A stretch of DNA of 64,000 nucleotides from Variovorax paradoxus (GTDB taxonomy: Bacteria; Pseudomonadota; Gammaproteobacteria; Burkholderiales; Burkholderiaceae_C): positions 5,544,501 to 5,608,500 of the forward strand of contig NZ_CP123990.1 of the NCBI RefSeq assembly GCF_029919115.1. Reading direction: 5' to 3'. The notes under the pieces were generated by a model. It was not told where the DNA came from, made no database searches, and saw nothing but the letters and a program-made list of their open reading frames with translations. Shown here piece by piece: positions 47,204 to 57,188 of this stretch; positions within the stretch are counted from its first letter, which is position 1; every line of letters starts with the position of its first letter. Both the position numbers and the translations under genes were made by a program.

Positions 47204-50110
47204 ATGCCGATTCCCGCCCAGCCTTCCCTGCAACAACTAGAGAACGCCGAAGAATTTCTCGCCCGCCACATCGGCATCGATGCGGAAGACGAGGCGCGCA
47301 TGCTGCCGGTGATCGGCTCGGAAACGCGGGCGGAGCTCATCGACGGCATCGTGCCCGCGGCCATTCGACGCGCCAGGCCGATGCGGCTGCCCGCGCCGGT
47401 GACCGAGGCGGACGCGCTGGCCGAACTGAAGGCCATTGCGGCGAAGAACAAGGTGTTCAAGAGCTTCATCGGCCAGGGCTACTACGGCACGCACACGCCG
47501 GGCGTCATCTTGCGCAACGTGCTCGAGAACCCCGCCTGGTACACCGCCTACACGCCCTACCAGGCCGAGATTTCGCAGGGCCGCATGGAAGCGCTGCTCA
47601 ACTTCCAGACCATGGTGTGCGACCTGACGGGCATGGCCATTGCCAACGCCTCGATGCTCGACGAAGCCACGGCCGCCGCCGAGGCGATGACGCTCGCCAA
47701 GCGCAGCGTGAAGAGCAAGAGCAACGTGTTCCTGGTGTCGGGCGACTGCCACCCGCAGACCATCGAGGTCATCAAGACGCGCGCCGCGCCGCTGGGCATC
47801 GAGGTGAAAGTGAGCACCGTGTCGGAGACGCTGCCGCACCTGATGGCGAGCTGCGAATTCTTCGGCGTGCTCGCGCAGTACCCCGCCACCACCGGCCACG
47901 TGCATGACCTGCGCCCGCTCGCGGGCCATGCGCACCAGTGCGACGCCGCCTTCTGCGTGGCCGCCGACCTGCTCGCGCTCACCCTGCTCGCGCCGCCGGG
48001 CGAATGGGACGCGGACATCGTCTGCGGCACCACGCAGCGCTTCGGCATGCCGCTGTGCAACGGCGGCCCGCACGCCGCCTACCTGGCCTGCCGCGACGAG
48101 TTCAAGCGCTCGCTGCCGGGCCGTCTCGTCGGCGTGAGCGTCGACACGCACGGCCAACCCGCCTACCGCCTCGCGCTGCAAACGCGCGAGCAGCACATTC
48201 GCCGTGAGAAGGCCACTTCGAACATCTGCACCGCGCAGGTGCTGCCGGCCGTTGTGGCCAGCATGTACGCCGTGTACCACGGGCCCGATGGCCTGACGCG
48301 CATTGCGCAGCGCGTGGCGGCGCTCACCGCCATCCTTGCGCAGGGTCTGGCGCAAATGGGCCGCGAACCCGTCAACGGCACCGCCTTCGATTCGCTCACC
48401 ATCCGCACGGGCGAGGACACGCCGAAGATCATCGAGCGCGCCACCGCGGCCGGCGTCAACTTGCGCCAGCGGCTGCAGCAGCACCTGGGCATTTCGCTCG
48501 ACGAAACCACGACGCGCGCCGACATCGAAACGCTCTGGGCCCTGTTCGTGCCCGTGGGCACGCCGATGCCGCGTTTCGACGACCTGGCCAACACCGCGCC
48601 GCGCCTGCCCGAAGACCTGCGCCGCACCAGCGCCTTTCTGACGCACCCGGTGTTCAACACGCACAAGAGCGAGACGGCGATGCTGCGCTACATCCGCAGC
48701 CTCTCGGACAAGGACCTGGCGCTCGACCGCAGCATGATTCCGCTGGGCAGTTGCACGATGAAGCTCAACGCGACCAGCGAGATGATCCCCATCACCTGGC
48801 CCGAGTTCGCGAACATCCACCCCTTCGCGCCCGCCGAGCAGCAGCAAGGCTATGCGCAGCTCGATGCGCAGTTGCGCGCATGGCTGTGCGAAGCCACCGG
48901 CTACGCGGGCATCAGCCTGCAGCCCAATGCCGGCTCGCAGGGCGAGTACGCGGGCCTGCTGGCGATCAAGTCCTTCCATGAGGCCAAGGGCCAGGGCCAT
49001 CGCAACATCTGCCTGATTCCCTCGTCGGCGCACGGCACCAACCCCGCAAGCGCCCAGATGGTCGGCCTGCAGGTGGTGGTGACCGCCTGCGACGCGCAGG
49101 GCAACGTCGACATGGACGACCTGAAGCGCGCCTGCGAAAAGCACAGCGACAAGCTGGCCGCGGTGATGATCACCTACCCCAGCACGCACGGCGTGTTCGA
49201 AACCCGCGTGAAAGAGCTCTGTGAGCTGGTGCACGAGCACGGCGGCCGCGTGTATGTCGATGGCGCCAACATGAATGCGCTGGTCGGCGTGGCCGCGCCG
49301 GGCGAATTCGGCGGCGACGTGAGCCACCTGAACCTGCACAAGACCTTCTGCATTCCGCACGGCGGCGGCGGGCCGGGCGTGGGCCCGGTGTGCGTGGTCG
49401 AAGACCTGGTGCCGTACCTGCCGGGCCATGCGACGGCCGGCATTGCATCGAACGGCGTCGGTGCTGTTTCCGCGGCGCCGCTGGGCAATGCGGCCGTGCT
49501 GCCGATCAGCTGGATGTACTGCCGCATGATGGGCGCCAAGGGGCTGCAGGCCGCAACCGAAACCGCCATCCTGAGCGCCAACTACATCAGCGCGCGCCTC
49601 AAGGACCACTACCCCACGCTGTACGCAAGCCCCAACGGCCACGTTGCGCACGAATGCATCCTGGACCTGCGCCCGCTCAAGGACTCCAGCGGCGTGACCG
49701 CGGAAGACGTGGCCAAGCGCCTGATCGACTACGGCTTTCATGCGCCGACCTTGAGCTTTCCGGTGCCGGGCACGCTGATGGTCGAACCGACCGAGAGCGA
49801 GCCGCTGGCCGAGTTGGACCGCTTCGTCGACGCGATGATCGCCATTCGCGGCGAGATCCGCCGCGTGGAAGAAGGCGTCTGGCCCAAGGACGACAACCCG
49901 CTGAAGCACGCGCCCCACACCGCCGCGAGCCTGCTCGGCACCGAATGGCCGCACCCCTACTCGCGTGAGCTCGGCGCGTTTCCGCTGGCCGAACTCAAGC
50001 AGGCCAAGTACTGGCCGCCCATCGGCCGGGTCGACAACGTGTACGGTGACCGCAACCTGTTCTGCAGCTGCGTGCCAGTGGGCGAATACCAGGAAACCGA
50101 AGAGGCCTGA
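47204..50110 (+). CDS. gcvP: Glycine dehydrogenase (decarboxylating), P protein
   Basis: A 968-residue homodimer-type P protein. The N-terminal half starts '[25 protein letters not shown]' and the PLP-binding half carries Lys713 in '[21 protein letters not shown]'. It decarboxylates glycine and loads the residue on lipoyl-H. It lacks a strong ribosome site and may be coupled to gcvH. The L protein (dihydrolipoamide dehydrogenase) is encoded elsewhere. The antisense frame open across this gene is a shadow. Confidence 0.97.
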   Translation: MPIPAQPSLQQLENAEEFLARHIGIDAEDEARMLPVIGSETRAELIDGIVPAAIRRARPMRLPAPVTEADALAELKAIAAKNKVFKSFIGQGYYGTHTPGVILRNVLENPAWYTAYTPYQAEISQGRMEALLNFQTMVCDLTGMAIANASMLDEATAAAEAMTLAKRSVKSKSNVFLVSGDCHPQTIEVIKTRAAPLGIEVKVSTVSETLPHLMASCEFFGVLAQYPATTGHVHDLRPLAGHAHQCDAAFCVAADLLALTLLAPPGEWDADIVCGTTQRFGMPLCNGGPHAAYLACRDEFKRSLPGRLVGVSVDTHGQPAYRLALQTREQHIRREKATSNICTAQVLPAVVASMYAVYHGPDGLTRIAQRVAALTAILAQGLAQMGREPVNGTAFDSLTIRTGEDTPKIIERATAAGVNLRQRLQQHLGISLDETTTRADIETLWALFVPVGTPMPRFDDLANTAPRLPEDLRRTSAFLTHPVFNTHKSETAMLRYIRSLSDKDLALDRSMIPLGSCTMKLNATSEMIPITWPEFANIHPFAPAEQQQGYAQLDAQLRAWLCEATGYAGISLQPNAGSQGEYAGLLAIKSFHEAKGQGHRNICLIPSSAHGTNPASAQMVGLQVVVTACDAQGNVDMDDLKRACEKHSDKLAAVMITYPSTHGVFETRVKELCELVHEHGGRVYVDGANMNALVGVAAPGEFGGDVSHLNLHKTFCIPHGGGGPGVGPVCVVEDLVPYLPGHATAGIASNGVGAVSAAPLGNAAVLPISWMYCRMMGAKGLQAATETAILSANYISARLKDHYPTLYASPNGHVAHECILDLRPLKDSSGVTAEDVAKRLIDYGFHAPTLSFPVPGTLMVEPTESEPLAELDRFVDAMIAIRGEIRRVEEGVWPKDDNPLKHAPHTAASLLGTEWPHPYSRELGAFPLAELKQAKYWPPIGRVDNVYGDRNLFCSCVPVGEYQETEEA

Positions 50111-50132
50111 TCAGGGGGCCTTCTTCGCTTCG

Positions 50133-50381
50133 CTAGCCTTCGCGGCGGTACATCGCCCACTTCACGGTGAGGATGTCCGCGGCGATCTTCGCGGCGTTCA
50201 CGCCCGCGTAAGGAACGGACGGATCGAATTCGAAGGCTTCCTGGTAGCGCTTGATGTGCGCGTAGTCCCGGTCGAAGGTCATCGGCCCCATGAGGTCGGC
50301 GGGGTCGGTGCCGGCGGGCAGCGCCAGAAACTTCTCGGGATCGGTAGCACTCTGGTAGAGGTCGACGCTCATCAGGTTCAT
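50133..50381 (-). CDS. Small uncharacterised 82-aa protein
   Basis: An 82-residue soluble protein starting MNLMSVDLYQ with GAGGA at good spacing before the ATG. The sequence 'FDRDYAHIKRYQEAFEFDPSVPYAGVNAAKIAADILTVKWAMYRREG' looks like a compact alpha/beta or all-alpha unit. I know no function. It is downstream of the DUF3014 gene on the same strand, separated by the 26-base direct repeat, and is convergent with gcvP (22-base gap). Confidence 0.65.
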   Translation of the reverse strand: MNLMSVDLYQSATDPEKFLALPAGTDPADLMGPMTFDRDYAHIKRYQEAFEFDPSVPYAGVNAAKIAADILTVKWAMYRREG

Positions 50382-50430
50382 ACGGTTGTCCTCGAAATCG
50401 TGAGGACAAATCATCCACGGCATCCGCAGC

Positions 50431-50482
50431 GCGCGCAATCGGCCCGCGCCTACACGGCGCGCGATCGGGACGCGCCTACAGC
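50431..50482. repeat. Two tandem copies of a 26-base unit
   Basis: Units 50431-50456 and 50457-50482 read GCGCGC-[A/G]-ATCGG-...-CGCGCCTACA and differ at a few positions. A partial third match (GCGATGGG) follows. They lie between the DUF3014 gene and the small unknown gene. It may be a remnant of a REP-like element or a local slippage product. Confidence 0.6.
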
Positions 50483-50490
50483 GCGATGGG

Positions 50491-51393
50491 TCAGCGCTGC
50501 TTCTTCTTGGCCATGTCGCCCGTGGCAATCTGCTCGCGGAAGCCGCGCAGGCTGGCCTTGAGCTTGCGCTCGTTTTCCAGCCCCACCCGCACCATGATCT
50601 TCTGGCCGGACGAGAGCGACTCGAGCTGCGGATCGGCGTATTCATAGCGCACCCAGGGCCGCTGCGACGACACGTTGCCCTTGACCTCGACGAGCCGGAC
50701 CTGCACCGGGCCGGCGGGTTCAGGCGCCTGCAGCAGATGGTCGATCACGGCAATGAGCCGGTCGTTGAAATAGCGGCCTGGATAGCCAAGCTCTTCATAC
50801 GCTTTCTGAAAGAGCGGATAGAGCCGCGCATACGTCTTGGCGGCCTTGGCCGGGTCGACCGACCCCGCAAGCAGCACGATGGGGTTGTAGCGCGCGGCAT
50901 TGTTGGCCGCGATGGCCTGCGCGTCGCCCTTTCCTTCGGTAGCGAAGCGCTGCCTGGTGGGCTGCACGGGCCATGAGCTCGCGGGCGCCTGCTCGCGTGC
51001 CAGGTTGTCGATGGTGGCCACGAAGCGGCGCACCAAGCCATCGAACTGCACGAACTCCGCCACGTTCTTGCTGCCCAGCAAGTCGACCAGCGCCGACATC
51101 ACGCGCGTGTCGGAATCGGCGACCGTGGGCAGGCTCGAATCGGGCAGCGCAATGGCATCGATGGGGTTCTTGGGCTCCAGCGATTCGGGCTGCGGCGCTG
51201 GTGCCGGTGCGGGCGTGGGGCCGTCGTTTGGCGCCCTGGCCACGGGCGAGGGTTCGACTGCCTGCGGTTGCTGCTGCTGATACCAGCGCCAGCCTAAAAA
51301 GGCGGCCGCGAGCGCCAGCAGGCCGATGACGATGAAGGTGCCGGCCGAGCTCTCGCGGCGCGGCCTGAATTCGGAGGTGTCGCTGTCGGACAT
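50491..51393 (-). CDS. DUF3014 single-pass membrane protein
   Basis: A 300-residue protein. One membrane helix near the N-terminus (about 18-36, 'TFIVIGLLALAAAFLGWRWY') is followed by a Pro/Ala-rich periplasmic linker (about 45-80) and a soluble domain (about 85-295) typical of DUF3014 ('LVDLLGSKNVAEFVQFDGLVRRFVATIDNLARE', 'YARLYPLFQKAYEELGYPGRYFNDRL'). Function is unknown; it probably acts at the periplasmic face. The region between its start and the esterase stop (51394-51529) holds no gene. Confidence 0.85.
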   Translation of the reverse strand: MSDSDTSEFRPRRESSAGTFIVIGLLALAAAFLGWRWYQQQQPQAVEPSPVARAPNDGPTPAPAPAPQPESLEPKNPIDAIALPDSSLPTVADSDTRVMSALVDLLGSKNVAEFVQFDGLVRRFVATIDNLAREQAPASSWPVQPTRQRFATEGKGDAQAIAANNAARYNPIVLLAGSVDPAKAAKTYARLYPLFQKAYEELGYPGRYFNDRLIAVIDHLLQAPEPAGPVQVRLVEVKGNVSSQRPWVRYEYADPQLESLSSGQKIMVRVGLENERKLKASLRGFREQIATGDMAKKKQR

Positions 51394-51529
51394 GTCGGCA
51401 ATATTCCTTTTGCGAGGATTGCAGTGGGAGGCGAACGGCTATGGTGCACCAGTTCTGCGGCCCTCCCCGGTGTCATCCCTCGTCATCCCGTAACGCACTG
51501 TGACGCGCCCACCAACCGAAAAAAGGCTC

Positions 51530-52219
51530 CTATGGGCGTGACTGGGGCGTACCCGCAGAAGCGCTGAGCGCCTGAAGCCACGCCAGCGTGCCTTGCAGCT
51601 CGGCGGGACGAATCTCGTGCCCGCCCGGAAAGTCTGCACCCGAGAGCGCCAGCGGCAAGCCACGCGCCAGTTCGCGCGTGGCTTGTGCAGCGCTTGGCGC
51701 AATCACGTTGTCGGCACTGCCATGGCTCACCCACAGCGCCTTGCCTTCGAAGGCTTCCGGCGCGGCGATGTGCGGCACCACCTGCGGCAGCAGGCGGCTG
51801 TGCCACACCATGGCGGCGCGCACCTTGGCGGGCTGCGTCAGCAACAGCGAAAGCGCCATGATGCCGCCCTGGCTGAAGCCACCGACCACCACGCGCTCCG
51901 GCGGCACGCCCAGTTGCTGCGACGCCGAGGCAATCATCTCGCCGACGAGAAAGCGGCTTTCGCGCTCCTGCTGTTCATCGATGTGCCGCTCACCGCCGGG
52001 CAGCACCTGGAACTCGAACCATGCATACGCATCGGGCGACAGCACATAGGGCGCGCGCAAGCTCAGCACATGAAACTGCGGCGGCATGCGCGGCGCAAGG
52101 CCGAACAGGTCTTGCTCGTTGCTGCCTACACCGTGCATCAGCACCAGCAGCCACGGCTCGCGCACGTTGGCATTGCAAGGCTGCTCGAGAAACTTGAAGG
52201 GCAAATGAAGTTGCGGCAT
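51530..52219 (-). CDS. Phospholipase/carboxylesterase family hydrolase
   Basis: A 229-residue alpha/beta-hydrolase of the carboxylesterase/acyl-protein thioesterase type (YpfH-like). The nucleophile Ser116 is in GGFSQGG. The Asp lies in 'HGSADNVI' and the His in 'GGHEIRP', completing the triad. The oxyanion segment is 'VLMHGVGSNEQDL'. It is cytosolic, with no signal peptide. It lies 21 bases after the nitronate monooxygenase gene on the same strand and is probably co-transcribed. Confidence 0.87.
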   Translation of the reverse strand: MPQLHLPFKFLEQPCNANVREPWLLVLMHGVGSNEQDLFGLAPRMPPQFHVLSLRAPYVLSPDAYAWFEFQVLPGGERHIDEQQERESRFLVGEMIASASQQLGVPPERVVVGGFSQGGIMALSLLLTQPAKVRAAMVWHSRLLPQVVPHIAAPEAFEGKALWVSHGSADNVIAPSAAQATRELARGLPLALSGADFPGGHEIRPAELQGTLAWLQALSASAGTPQSRP

Positions 52220-52240
52220 GTTCTGACGGGTTCAGGCGGT

Positions 52241-53293
52241 TCAGGCAGCGAGATGAAAGCCCTGCGCCAGCGCGCGGGTGATCTCGGCGGCCGGCAGTTC
52301 GCTGCAACCCGTCGCGTTCTGCCCCGACCACAAGGGAGAAAAATCTCCCAGGCCCTGCGCTTCGGCCTTGGCGCGCAGCGGTGCAATGCCCGACGTAGCG
52401 AGCGGAAACTCCGGCGCCACCGCAGCGATGGGCCCCAGGTCGCGCATCAACCGGTTCATGATGCCGCGCGCCGGCCGGCCGGTGAAAAGATTGGTCAGCG
52501 CGGTGTGGCGCGCCGCGTCGCTCTTCAGCGCTGCGCGATGCAGGGCGCTGGTGGTCGCTTCGGGTGCCAGCATGTAGGCAGTGCCCACCTGTACTCCGGC
52601 GGCGCCCAGCGCCATGGCCGCAGCCACACCCTTTGCATCGGCGATGCCGCCCGCGGCAATCACCGGGAGCCGCACTGCGCGCACCACCTGCGGCAGCAAA
52701 GCAAAGGTGCCGAGCTGCGCCGTCAGGTCGAAAGAGAGAAAGTGCCCGCGATGGCCGCCCGCCTCCAGGCCTTGGGCAATGACTGCGTCCACGCCCTTCG
52801 CTTCGAGCCACAGCGCCTCGTCGACCGTGGTGGCCGAGGCCAGGATCTTCGAGCCCCACCCGCGCACCTGCGCCAGCAGCGGCTCGGGCGGCAAGCCGAA
52901 ATGAAAGCTCACCACCGGCGGACGAAACTCGGCCAGCACCTCGGCAACGGCTTCGCTGAACGGGTTGCGGCCCGGGCCCGTGGGAATGGACGCTGCATCG
53001 ATGCCGTGTTCGCGGTAATAAGGCGCGAGCGCGTTGCGCCAGATGTCCTCGCGTTCGGCGCTCGGCTGCGGCGAAACGTGGCAGAAGAAATTGACGTTGT
53101 ACGGCTTGCCGGTGCCCGCGCGAATTGCGCCTATTTCGCTGCGGATGGCATCGTTGCCCAGCATGGCGCACGGCAGCGAGCCGAGCCCGCCGGCATTGCT
53201 CACGGCAATGGCCATGGCACTGCCCTGGATGCCGGCCATGGGCGCCTGGATCAACGGAAGTTCGGTACCTAGAAGTTGCTGCAGCGTGGTCAT
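52241..53293 (-). CDS. Nitronate monooxygenase (2-nitropropane dioxygenase family)
   Basis: A 350-residue FMN-dependent TIM-barrel enzyme. Visible are 'LIQAPMAGIQGSAMAIAVSNAGGLGSLP' at the N-terminus, 'GLEAGGHRGHFL' with the active-site His, and 'VIAAGGIADAKGVAAAMALGAAGVQVGTAYM' for FMN phosphate. It detoxifies alkyl nitronates such as propionate-3-nitronate. It is the first gene of a minus-strand pair with the esterase and is divergent from the diguanylate cyclase. Confidence 0.9.
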   Translation of the reverse strand: MTTLQQLLGTELPLIQAPMAGIQGSAMAIAVSNAGGLGSLPCAMLGNDAIRSEIGAIRAGTGKPYNVNFFCHVSPQPSAEREDIWRNALAPYYREHGIDAASIPTGPGRNPFSEAVAEVLAEFRPPVVSFHFGLPPEPLLAQVRGWGSKILASATTVDEALWLEAKGVDAVIAQGLEAGGHRGHFLSFDLTAQLGTFALLPQVVRAVRLPVIAAGGIADAKGVAAAMALGAAGVQVGTAYMLAPEATTSALHRAALKSDAARHTALTNLFTGRPARGIMNRLMRDLGPIAAVAPEFPLATSGIAPLRAKAEAQGLGDFSPLWSGQNATGCSELPAAEITRALAQGFHLAA

Positions 53294-53397
53294 GTGGGTT
53301 CCTTGTGTCGTACATCACCATTGTCCAACGACTGGAAAACTCCGGCTTCCCGATGGTGCATCATGCGGGCAAGATTCCACGCGCCCAGGAGCCGTAC

Positions 53398-54855
53398 ATG
53401 CCGTCTTCCACCGACTACGAGTCGATGTTCGAATTTGCACCCATGTCTCTCTGGATCGAGGACTACAGCGGGCTGCGCCGGCTGTTCGAATCATGGCGCA
53501 GTGCAGGCGTGGTGGACCTGGTGGCCCACCTGAATGCCGAACCGGGCCGCGTGCGCGAATGCATGGCGCAACTGCAGGTAGTGAGCGTCAACCAGAGCAC
53601 GCTCAACCTCTTCGGCGCCCAAAGCCAGGCCGAACTACTTTCGAAGCTCGGCAGCATCTTTCGCGACGACATGACCGCGCCGGTCATCTACGAACTCGAC
53701 CAGCTCTGGCAAGGCAAGCTGTGCTTCGACAACCAGACGGTCAACTATGCGCTGGACGGCCGCAGGCTCGATGTGCATGTGCGGGTGCGGGTGCTGCCCG
53801 GCCATGAGGCGTCATGGGACCGCGTGCTGGTGTCTCTGGACGACATTACGGCGCGCGTGCGGGCCGAGCAGCTGCGCCTGGAGAGCGAACGCTATGCGCG
53901 CGAGCTGTTCGAGCGCTCGCCCGTCTCCTTGTGGGTGGAAGACTTCAGCGCGGTGAAGATCCTGCTGGACGACATCCGCAAGCGGGGCATCAGCGACTTC
54001 ACCACCTTCATCAAGGTGCACCCGGAGTTCGTCACCCGCTGCATGCGCGAAATCCGCGTGATCGACGTGAACCGTGAAACCCTGCGCATGTTCGGTGCGG
54101 CCGACAAGGGCGAGCTCCTGGACAACCTCTCGGAGATCTTTCGCGACGAGATGCAAGACTCCTTCGCCGAGCAGCTGCTGGACCTCTGGAACGGCAAGAT
54201 GCTGCAGCAGCGCGAGGTGATCAACTACGGGCTGACCGGCGACCTGCTGAACATCCACATGCAGTTTGCCGTGCTCGAAGACCGGCTCGCCACCTGGGAC
54301 CTGGTGCTGGTCTCGCTGATCGACATCACCGCCCGCAAGAAGGCCGAGGCCTATCTGGAGTACCTGGGCAAGCACGACGTGCTCACGCAACTGCGCAACC
54401 GCGCCTTCTTCTCGGAAGAAGTGAACCGGCTGACGCGCAAGGGCCCGTGGCCGGTGTCGGTGCTGGTCATCGACATGAACGGCCTGAAGCCCGTGAACGA
54501 CGAGGAAGGCCACGCCGCCGGCGACGCGCTGCTCAGGCGGGTGGGCGAGGTGCTGAGCAAGGCCGTCGATGAGCCCGGCTGGCCCGCGCGGATTGGTGGC
54601 GACGAGTTTGCCGTCGTGCTGCCCAAGACGGACGAACGCGGCGCGGAAGCAATGCGCGACCGCATTGCCTCCATGGTCGACCTGAACAACCAGTTCTATG
54701 CCGGGCAGAGCGGACGGATGCTCAACCTTGCAATGGGCGTGGCAACCTGCGAGGCCGGCGACCAGCTCGACGCGGCCCTGCAGCGCGCGGACCGCGCCAT
54801 GTACGAGGAGAAGGCCCGCTACTACCGCGAAAGCATGATCGATCGCCGGCGCTAG
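53398..54855 (+). CDS. Diguanylate cyclase with two tandem PAS-like sensor modules
   Basis: A 485-residue soluble protein. Two homologous sensor modules (about 8-155 and 168-315, period 160) share patterns such as 'ELFERSPVSLWVEDFS', 'MFGAADKGELLDNLSEIFRDEM' and 'VLVSLIDITARKKAEAYL'. A C-terminal GGDEF domain has intact Gly400-Gly401-Asp402-Glu403-Phe404. The usual inhibitory RxxD site is replaced (DEPG at that spacing), so product inhibition may be absent. It has no membrane segment, so it should sense a cytoplasmic cue. AGGAG precedes the ATG. Confidence 0.9.
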   Translation: MPSSTDYESMFEFAPMSLWIEDYSGLRRLFESWRSAGVVDLVAHLNAEPGRVRECMAQLQVVSVNQSTLNLFGAQSQAELLSKLGSIFRDDMTAPVIYELDQLWQGKLCFDNQTVNYALDGRRLDVHVRVRVLPGHEASWDRVLVSLDDITARVRAEQLRLESERYARELFERSPVSLWVEDFSAVKILLDDIRKRGISDFTTFIKVHPEFVTRCMREIRVIDVNRETLRMFGAADKGELLDNLSEIFRDEMQDSFAEQLLDLWNGKMLQQREVINYGLTGDLLNIHMQFAVLEDRLATWDLVLVSLIDITARKKAEAYLEYLGKHDVLTQLRNRAFFSEEVNRLTRKGPWPVSVLVIDMNGLKPVNDEEGHAAGDALLRRVGEVLSKAVDEPGWPARIGGDEFAVVLPKTDERGAEAMRDRIASMVDLNNQFYAGQSGRMLNLAMGVATCEAGDQLDAALQRADRAMYEEKARYYRESMIDRRR

Positions 54856-54888
54856 CGGGCGCGCCGGAGAAGCAGCCGCGCCGTCACC

Positions 54889-55866
54889 CTAGAAAAGGAT
54901 GATCCACTCGCCGCGGATATAGCGGTACTGGTAGCTGGGCCCCGAAAAAGTGGTGCTGCGGCTGTAGCCCGCGTTGAGGCGAAACACCTGCGATCCCCTC
55001 ACGGGGCTCTGCAGGCTCACGTCCAGCAGCCGCGTGGGCTGGCTCAGCTCGTGATTGATATCCTCGTTGCCGAGCCCTGCGGTAACGGCGGCCGTCCAGC
55101 CCTGGAAGCGCTGGCGCCAGGCAACTGCGAACATCGATTCGCTGTAGCTCTTCGGGTTGAAATAGGCCCGGTCTACATCCTCATGGGTGCTGCGGTAGGT
55201 TCGGTAGCGTGCTTGCAGCGTCAGGCCCAGGTCCAGCGAGGGTTGGTAGATGAGGCGAATGCGGCCATGGTCCCGCCGGTTGCCGTCGGAAAAGTACTGC
55301 TGCGCCAGCAGCCCCACGAGCGTGAAATGGCTTCCCAAGCCTTGGTCGACCGCCACGCCCAGAAACGAAAAGTCGATGCCACGATCAAGCGACTTGGGTG
55401 TTTCGACCCAGTCGCGCGTAACGAGAAACTCCACCGCCGTGCTTTTTGTCGGCGCTATGCGGTAGCTGCCGTCGAGCGTCAGCAGCGTATGGCCGCCCTG
55501 CTCGAACACGCCGGCCTCCATCTGTCCGCCATTGGCAGTCCGGGTTTCGATTGAACGCGCGAGGAACGAGACCTTCTTTCCCGCCCTTCGCCAGCTGTCT
55601 TGCTGGTACTGGTAGTCGCTGAGCCGGAAGCCCAGGTAGCGGTCGGCGTTTTCAAAAGCGGGAAAAAACTCGACCGACACCCGGCGTGATTCGAAGTTGT
55701 CGCTGTCGCTGGTCAGCAAGGCTTCCGTGCCGAAAGCCATGCCGGACGTTTTTTTCTCGATTTTCTCGGCTGTATCTTCCTGTGCATGGCAGGAGGCACT
55801 CAACACCATCAGGCCTGAAATGGCGGCCGCCACATATGCCGGCGACCTGGTCATTTGGTTCCCCAT
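54889..55866 (-). CDS. Outer-membrane beta-barrel protein (YaiO/PgaA-barrel-like)
   Basis: A 325-residue protein with a signal peptide (about 1-28, cleavage after CHA). Alternating amphipathic strands follow (for example 'LDLGLTLQARYRTYRS', 'FAVAWRQRFQGWTAAVTAGLG') and a C-terminal aromatic residue (Phe325). It resembles the outer-membrane barrel of PgaA or YaiO, which exports or binds surface polysaccharide. It begins 16 bases inside the end of the glycosyltransferase gene, so the two form a translationally coupled pair. No TPR domain is present, so it is not a full PgaA. Confidence 0.75.
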   Translation of the reverse strand: MGNQMTRSPAYVAAAISGLMVLSASCHAQEDTAEKIEKKTSGMAFGTEALLTSDSDNFESRRVSVEFFPAFENADRYLGFRLSDYQYQQDSWRRAGKKVSFLARSIETRTANGGQMEAGVFEQGGHTLLTLDGSYRIAPTKSTAVEFLVTRDWVETPKSLDRGIDFSFLGVAVDQGLGSHFTLVGLLAQQYFSDGNRRDHGRIRLIYQPSLDLGLTLQARYRTYRSTHEDVDRAYFNPKSYSESMFAVAWRQRFQGWTAAVTAGLGNEDINHELSQPTRLLDVSLQSPVRGSQVFRLNAGYSRSTTFSGPSYQYRYIRGEWIILF

Positions 55867-57188
55867 GCCTTGGGCTTCCTGAACAATTCGTCCAGATAGC
55901 CGAGCACGCTGGCCGGTTGCAGAAGAAGGCTGTACAGCAGCACGTAGACAAAAAATCCCTGGATGTTCTTGCGCACCACCAGGCCGGTATTCCTGAACAT
56001 GCGGCGTTCAATGGAAAACATCAGGAAACTCAGCGCAAATGCCGCCGGTATCAGCGCAAGAGTCATTGGCCCAACAATCCAGTAATAGCCGAACAAGGCA
56101 AAGATTATCCCGGGTATGAAGCCGATGGTGAACGCCAGATCGAGCCACGGGAACAACAGGTTCCAGTGAATAAAGAAGGTGGACAGCCGGAGCTTCAGCA
56201 GAATGCCTGGGTGTTTGACAAAAGCTTCCGTCATGCCGCGCGCCCAGCGCTGGCGCTGCTTGACCAGCTGCTTCAAGGTGGCCGGCACATTGGTAAACAG
56301 GCATGCATCTTCGCAATGCCCCACCCGATAGCCGGCCTTCAGCAGTGCCCATGTGAGCACGATATCTTCGCCCACGCACTCGGGCCACCCGCCAACCTCG
56401 GCCAGCGCATCCCGGTCATAAACAGAAAAGGCACCTTGGGCAACGAGGGTGCCCTGGAACAGCGACTGCACGCGCTTGATTGCGGAAATGCCGTGAAAGT
56501 AGTCCCACTCCTGGCAGCGGGTAATCCAGTTTTGCCGTGAGTTTCGGACCAGGATTTTTCCGGCAACAGCCCGCGTATTGGGCGGGTCGGCTTCATAGCG
56601 CTCGACAATGCTGGTGAGCGCCCCGCGGTACAAATACGAATCGGCATCGACGGTCACCACCAGGTCGTGCAAGACTTCCTTGAAGCCGATATTCAGCGCG
56701 CGAGCCTTGCCACCGTTCTTCTTCAGGTCGACAAAGGTGAGCCACTTATACCGCTCCAGGGCGCGCTGAACCACCTGCGCAGTGCTGTCCGCAGATCCGT
56801 CATTGATGACGATGACCTGCAATTCACCCGGATATTTTTGCTGGTCGATGCTGACCAGCGTCTCCTCGATCGAGGCTGCTTCGTTATATGCCGCAATCAG
56901 AATCGAGAGCGGCGGATAAACCGCCAGCGGCCGGTGCGGCGGCCGCTTGTCCAGAACAAGGCTGATCGCCATGAATGCGTTCATGAATCCTGGAATTATG
57001 GCAATGCCATACACCAGGAAGACGGCGAAAACAATTCCTACATGGCCTTTAAGGTCGGCCAACCAAGGGGCGGCGGCCCAGATCGAAAAGCCCATCCAGG
57101 CGCTGGCGCCGATCAATGCGATCAGAAATTTAGCTGAAACCGACAGGTAAATCGCCGAGCGCTGCGCCTTCCGGCTTTCCACTTTCAT
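55851..57188 (-). CDS. PgaC-like processive glycosyltransferase (GT2)
   Basis: A 445-residue membrane glycosyltransferase. Two N-terminal helices (about 20-40, 51-78) precede a cytoplasmic GT2 domain with the acceptor and metal-binding carboxylates in 'INDGSADS' (Asp130), DAD (181-183) and GED (273-275), and QRQRW (311-315), the signature of processive synthases. Three or so C-terminal helices follow. It resembles poly-N-acetylglucosamine synthase PgaC. It is followed by an outer-membrane barrel gene, without pgaB or pgaD. GAGGAAG precedes the ATG. Confidence 0.88.
   Translation of the reverse strand: MKVESRKAQRSAIYLSVSAKFLIALIGASAWMGFSIWAAAPWLADLKGHVGIVFAVFLVYGIAIIPGFMNAFMAISLVLDKRPPHRPLAVYPPLSILIAAYNEAASIEETLVSIDQQKYPGELQVIVINDGSADSTAQVVQRALERYKWLTFVDLKKNGGKARALNIGFKEVLHDLVVTVDADSYLYRGALTSIVERYEADPPNTRAVAGKILVRNSRQNWITRCQEWDYFHGISAIKRVQSLFQGTLVAQGAFSVYDRDALAEVGGWPECVGEDIVLTWALLKAGYRVGHCEDACLFTNVPATLKQLVKQRQRWARGMTEAFVKHPGILLKLRLSTFFIHWNLLFPWLDLAFTIGFIPGIIFALFGYYWIVGPMTLALIPAAFALSFLMFSIERRMFRNTGLVVRKNIQGFFVYVLLYSLLLQPASVLGYLDELFRKPKAWGTK

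Noticed and set aside
47237-49954. A minus-strand frame of 905 codons over gcvP
   Set aside because: It is antisense to a complete GcvP with intact PLP lysine and riboswitch-controlled neighbours. Long antisense frames are common at this GC content.
50099-50125. A GC hairpin overlapping the gcvP stop as a terminator
   Set aside because: A weak stem is possible (AGGCC...GGCCT) but there is no T-tract, so I did not list it.
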